Source: Gammaproteobacteria bacterium (GTDB lineage Bacteria > Pseudomonadota > Gammaproteobacteria > Tenderiales > Tenderiaceae). From it: DNA of 7,552 bases. The position numbers were made by a program, and so were the translations under genes. The notes under the pieces were generated by a model. The model searched no databases. It saw nothing but the letters and a program-made list of their open reading frames with translations, and was not told the DNA's origin. Shown one piece after another: positions 7,063 through 7,552 of the stretch (position 1 is the stretch's first letter; every line of letters begins with the position of its first letter). The stretch lies in the NCBI GenBank assembly GCA_027001525.1, contig JALTMR010000007.1, forward strand, positions 1-7,552, written 5' to 3'.

Positions 7063-7552
7063 GGTTTTTCCTCAACGAGGCCGATGGCCCGTTCATCTTC
7101 AATGGAGAAACGTCGGCGCAGCATGAGTGTGCTGTCGTCTTTCAGATTATGTAGTTGCTGGATGGCGTGGGTCGGCACATCGGCCGTAGCGTCCTTGATC
7201 TGGCTCCAGCGGCGCAGACTCTGCTTTAACTTCTCGTCTTCCGGGGAGGCTTCACGGCCATTGTCCCCCGGTTGCGGCGGGTGGCTGCCGGACGAGGAGC
7301 GGTCGGTCGCTGATTCATTGTTTGTTGTGCCTGGGCCCGGCTGGACTGACGGTTGATCGCTTTGGCTTGCCCTCATGCCTAAAGTGAGTTCGGCACGTTT
7401 AAGCAGGGCCAGGTTACGGTTGGCGCGAGCGTGCCCCGGCTGGTGTGACAGCGTGCGTTGATAAGCCTCGATCGCTTCGCTCAAACGCCCGAGCTGCGCC
7501 AGTGTGTTGGCCTGGTTGTACGAAGATGAGGCTTTCTGGTGCTCGTTTGTGG
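7056..7552 (-). CDS. BatB/BatC-type protein, C-terminal part with TPR (5' end beyond window)
   Basis: The frame is open to the right edge, so the start and any von Willebrand A domain lie outside; 164 complete residues are visible. The visible N-terminal part is a canonical BatC-type TPR with the segments SYNQANTLAQLG and LSEAIEAYQRTL, then HARANRNLALL. A linker of about 60 residues rich in Ser, Pro, Gln, Gly and Asn follows, probably disordered. A conserved-looking tail comes after it: LRRWSQIKDATADVP and then LMLRRRFSIEDERAI. This TPR-linker-LRRRF order is typical of gammaproteobacterial proteins in which a BatB von Willebrand A and membrane region is fused to a BatC TPR region; whether the vWA half is present here cannot be seen. 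Its stop overlaps the batD start by 7 bases, so the two are in one operon. Being cut by the window edge it could also be a free-standing BatC. Confidence 0.85.
   Translation of the reverse strand, partial: TNEHQKASSSYNQANTLAQLGRLSEAIEAYQRTLSHQPGHARANRNLALLKRAELTLGMRASQSDQPSVQPGPGTTNNESATDRSSSGSHPPQPGDNGREASPEDEKLKQSLRRWSQIKDATADVPTHAIQQLHNLKDDSTLMLRRRFSIEDERAIGLVEEKPW
7069..7073 (-). promoter_or_regulatory. batD: Ribosome binding site GAGGA of batD inside the batB/C coding end
   Basis: On the minus strand GAGGA lies six bases before the batD ATG and within the last codons of the upstream gene. It supports the chosen start and coupled translation. Confidence 0.75.

Overview
The window looks like a chromosomal segment from a Gram-negative gammaproteobacterium, probably an aquatic or marine one. 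This rests on moderate GC content, Sec signal peptides of the Gram-negative type, two proteins with outer-membrane beta-barrel character, and a Bat (Bacteroides aerotolerance-type, MoxR-associated) gene pair in the form common in gammaproteobacteria. The assignment is inferred from composition and gene style; no taxonomic marker is present.

Layout, left to right. Positions 1-2616 (minus strand) hold a very long protein cut by the left edge. It has a signal or anchor segment, then about thirteen TPR-like helical repeats, then a beta-strand-rich region that looks like the start of an outer-membrane barrel. Immediately upstream in the same direction, 2632-3591 (minus) encodes a 319-residue secreted protein with barrel-like strands and a C-terminal aromatic residue. 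These two probably form one transcription unit. A 506-base intergenic region (3592-4097) separates them from a divergent gene at 4098-5351 (plus). That gene encodes a strikingly acidic, exported 417-residue protein that I do not recognise. It has a good ribosome binding site, a likely long leader and a strong rho-independent terminator at 5382-5412. Convergent to it on the minus strand are batD (5416-7062) and, overlapping its start by 7 bases, the C-terminal part of a BatB/BatC-type protein (7056 to the right edge) with TPR and a disordered linker.

Working model. The batB/C-batD pair is the distal end of a MoxR/Bat operon lying to the right, acting at the inner membrane and periplasm. The left half is a separate envelope module: a small barrel protein, a TPR-barrel protein of the general architecture used by outer-membrane exporters of polymers or proteins, and a divergently transcribed, probably abundant exported acidic protein. 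The idea that the acidic protein is the cargo or partner of the two outer-membrane proteins comes only from gene adjacency and divergent arrangement. It is the most interesting hypothesis here. No RNA genes, mobile elements, CRISPR arrays or phage genes were seen.
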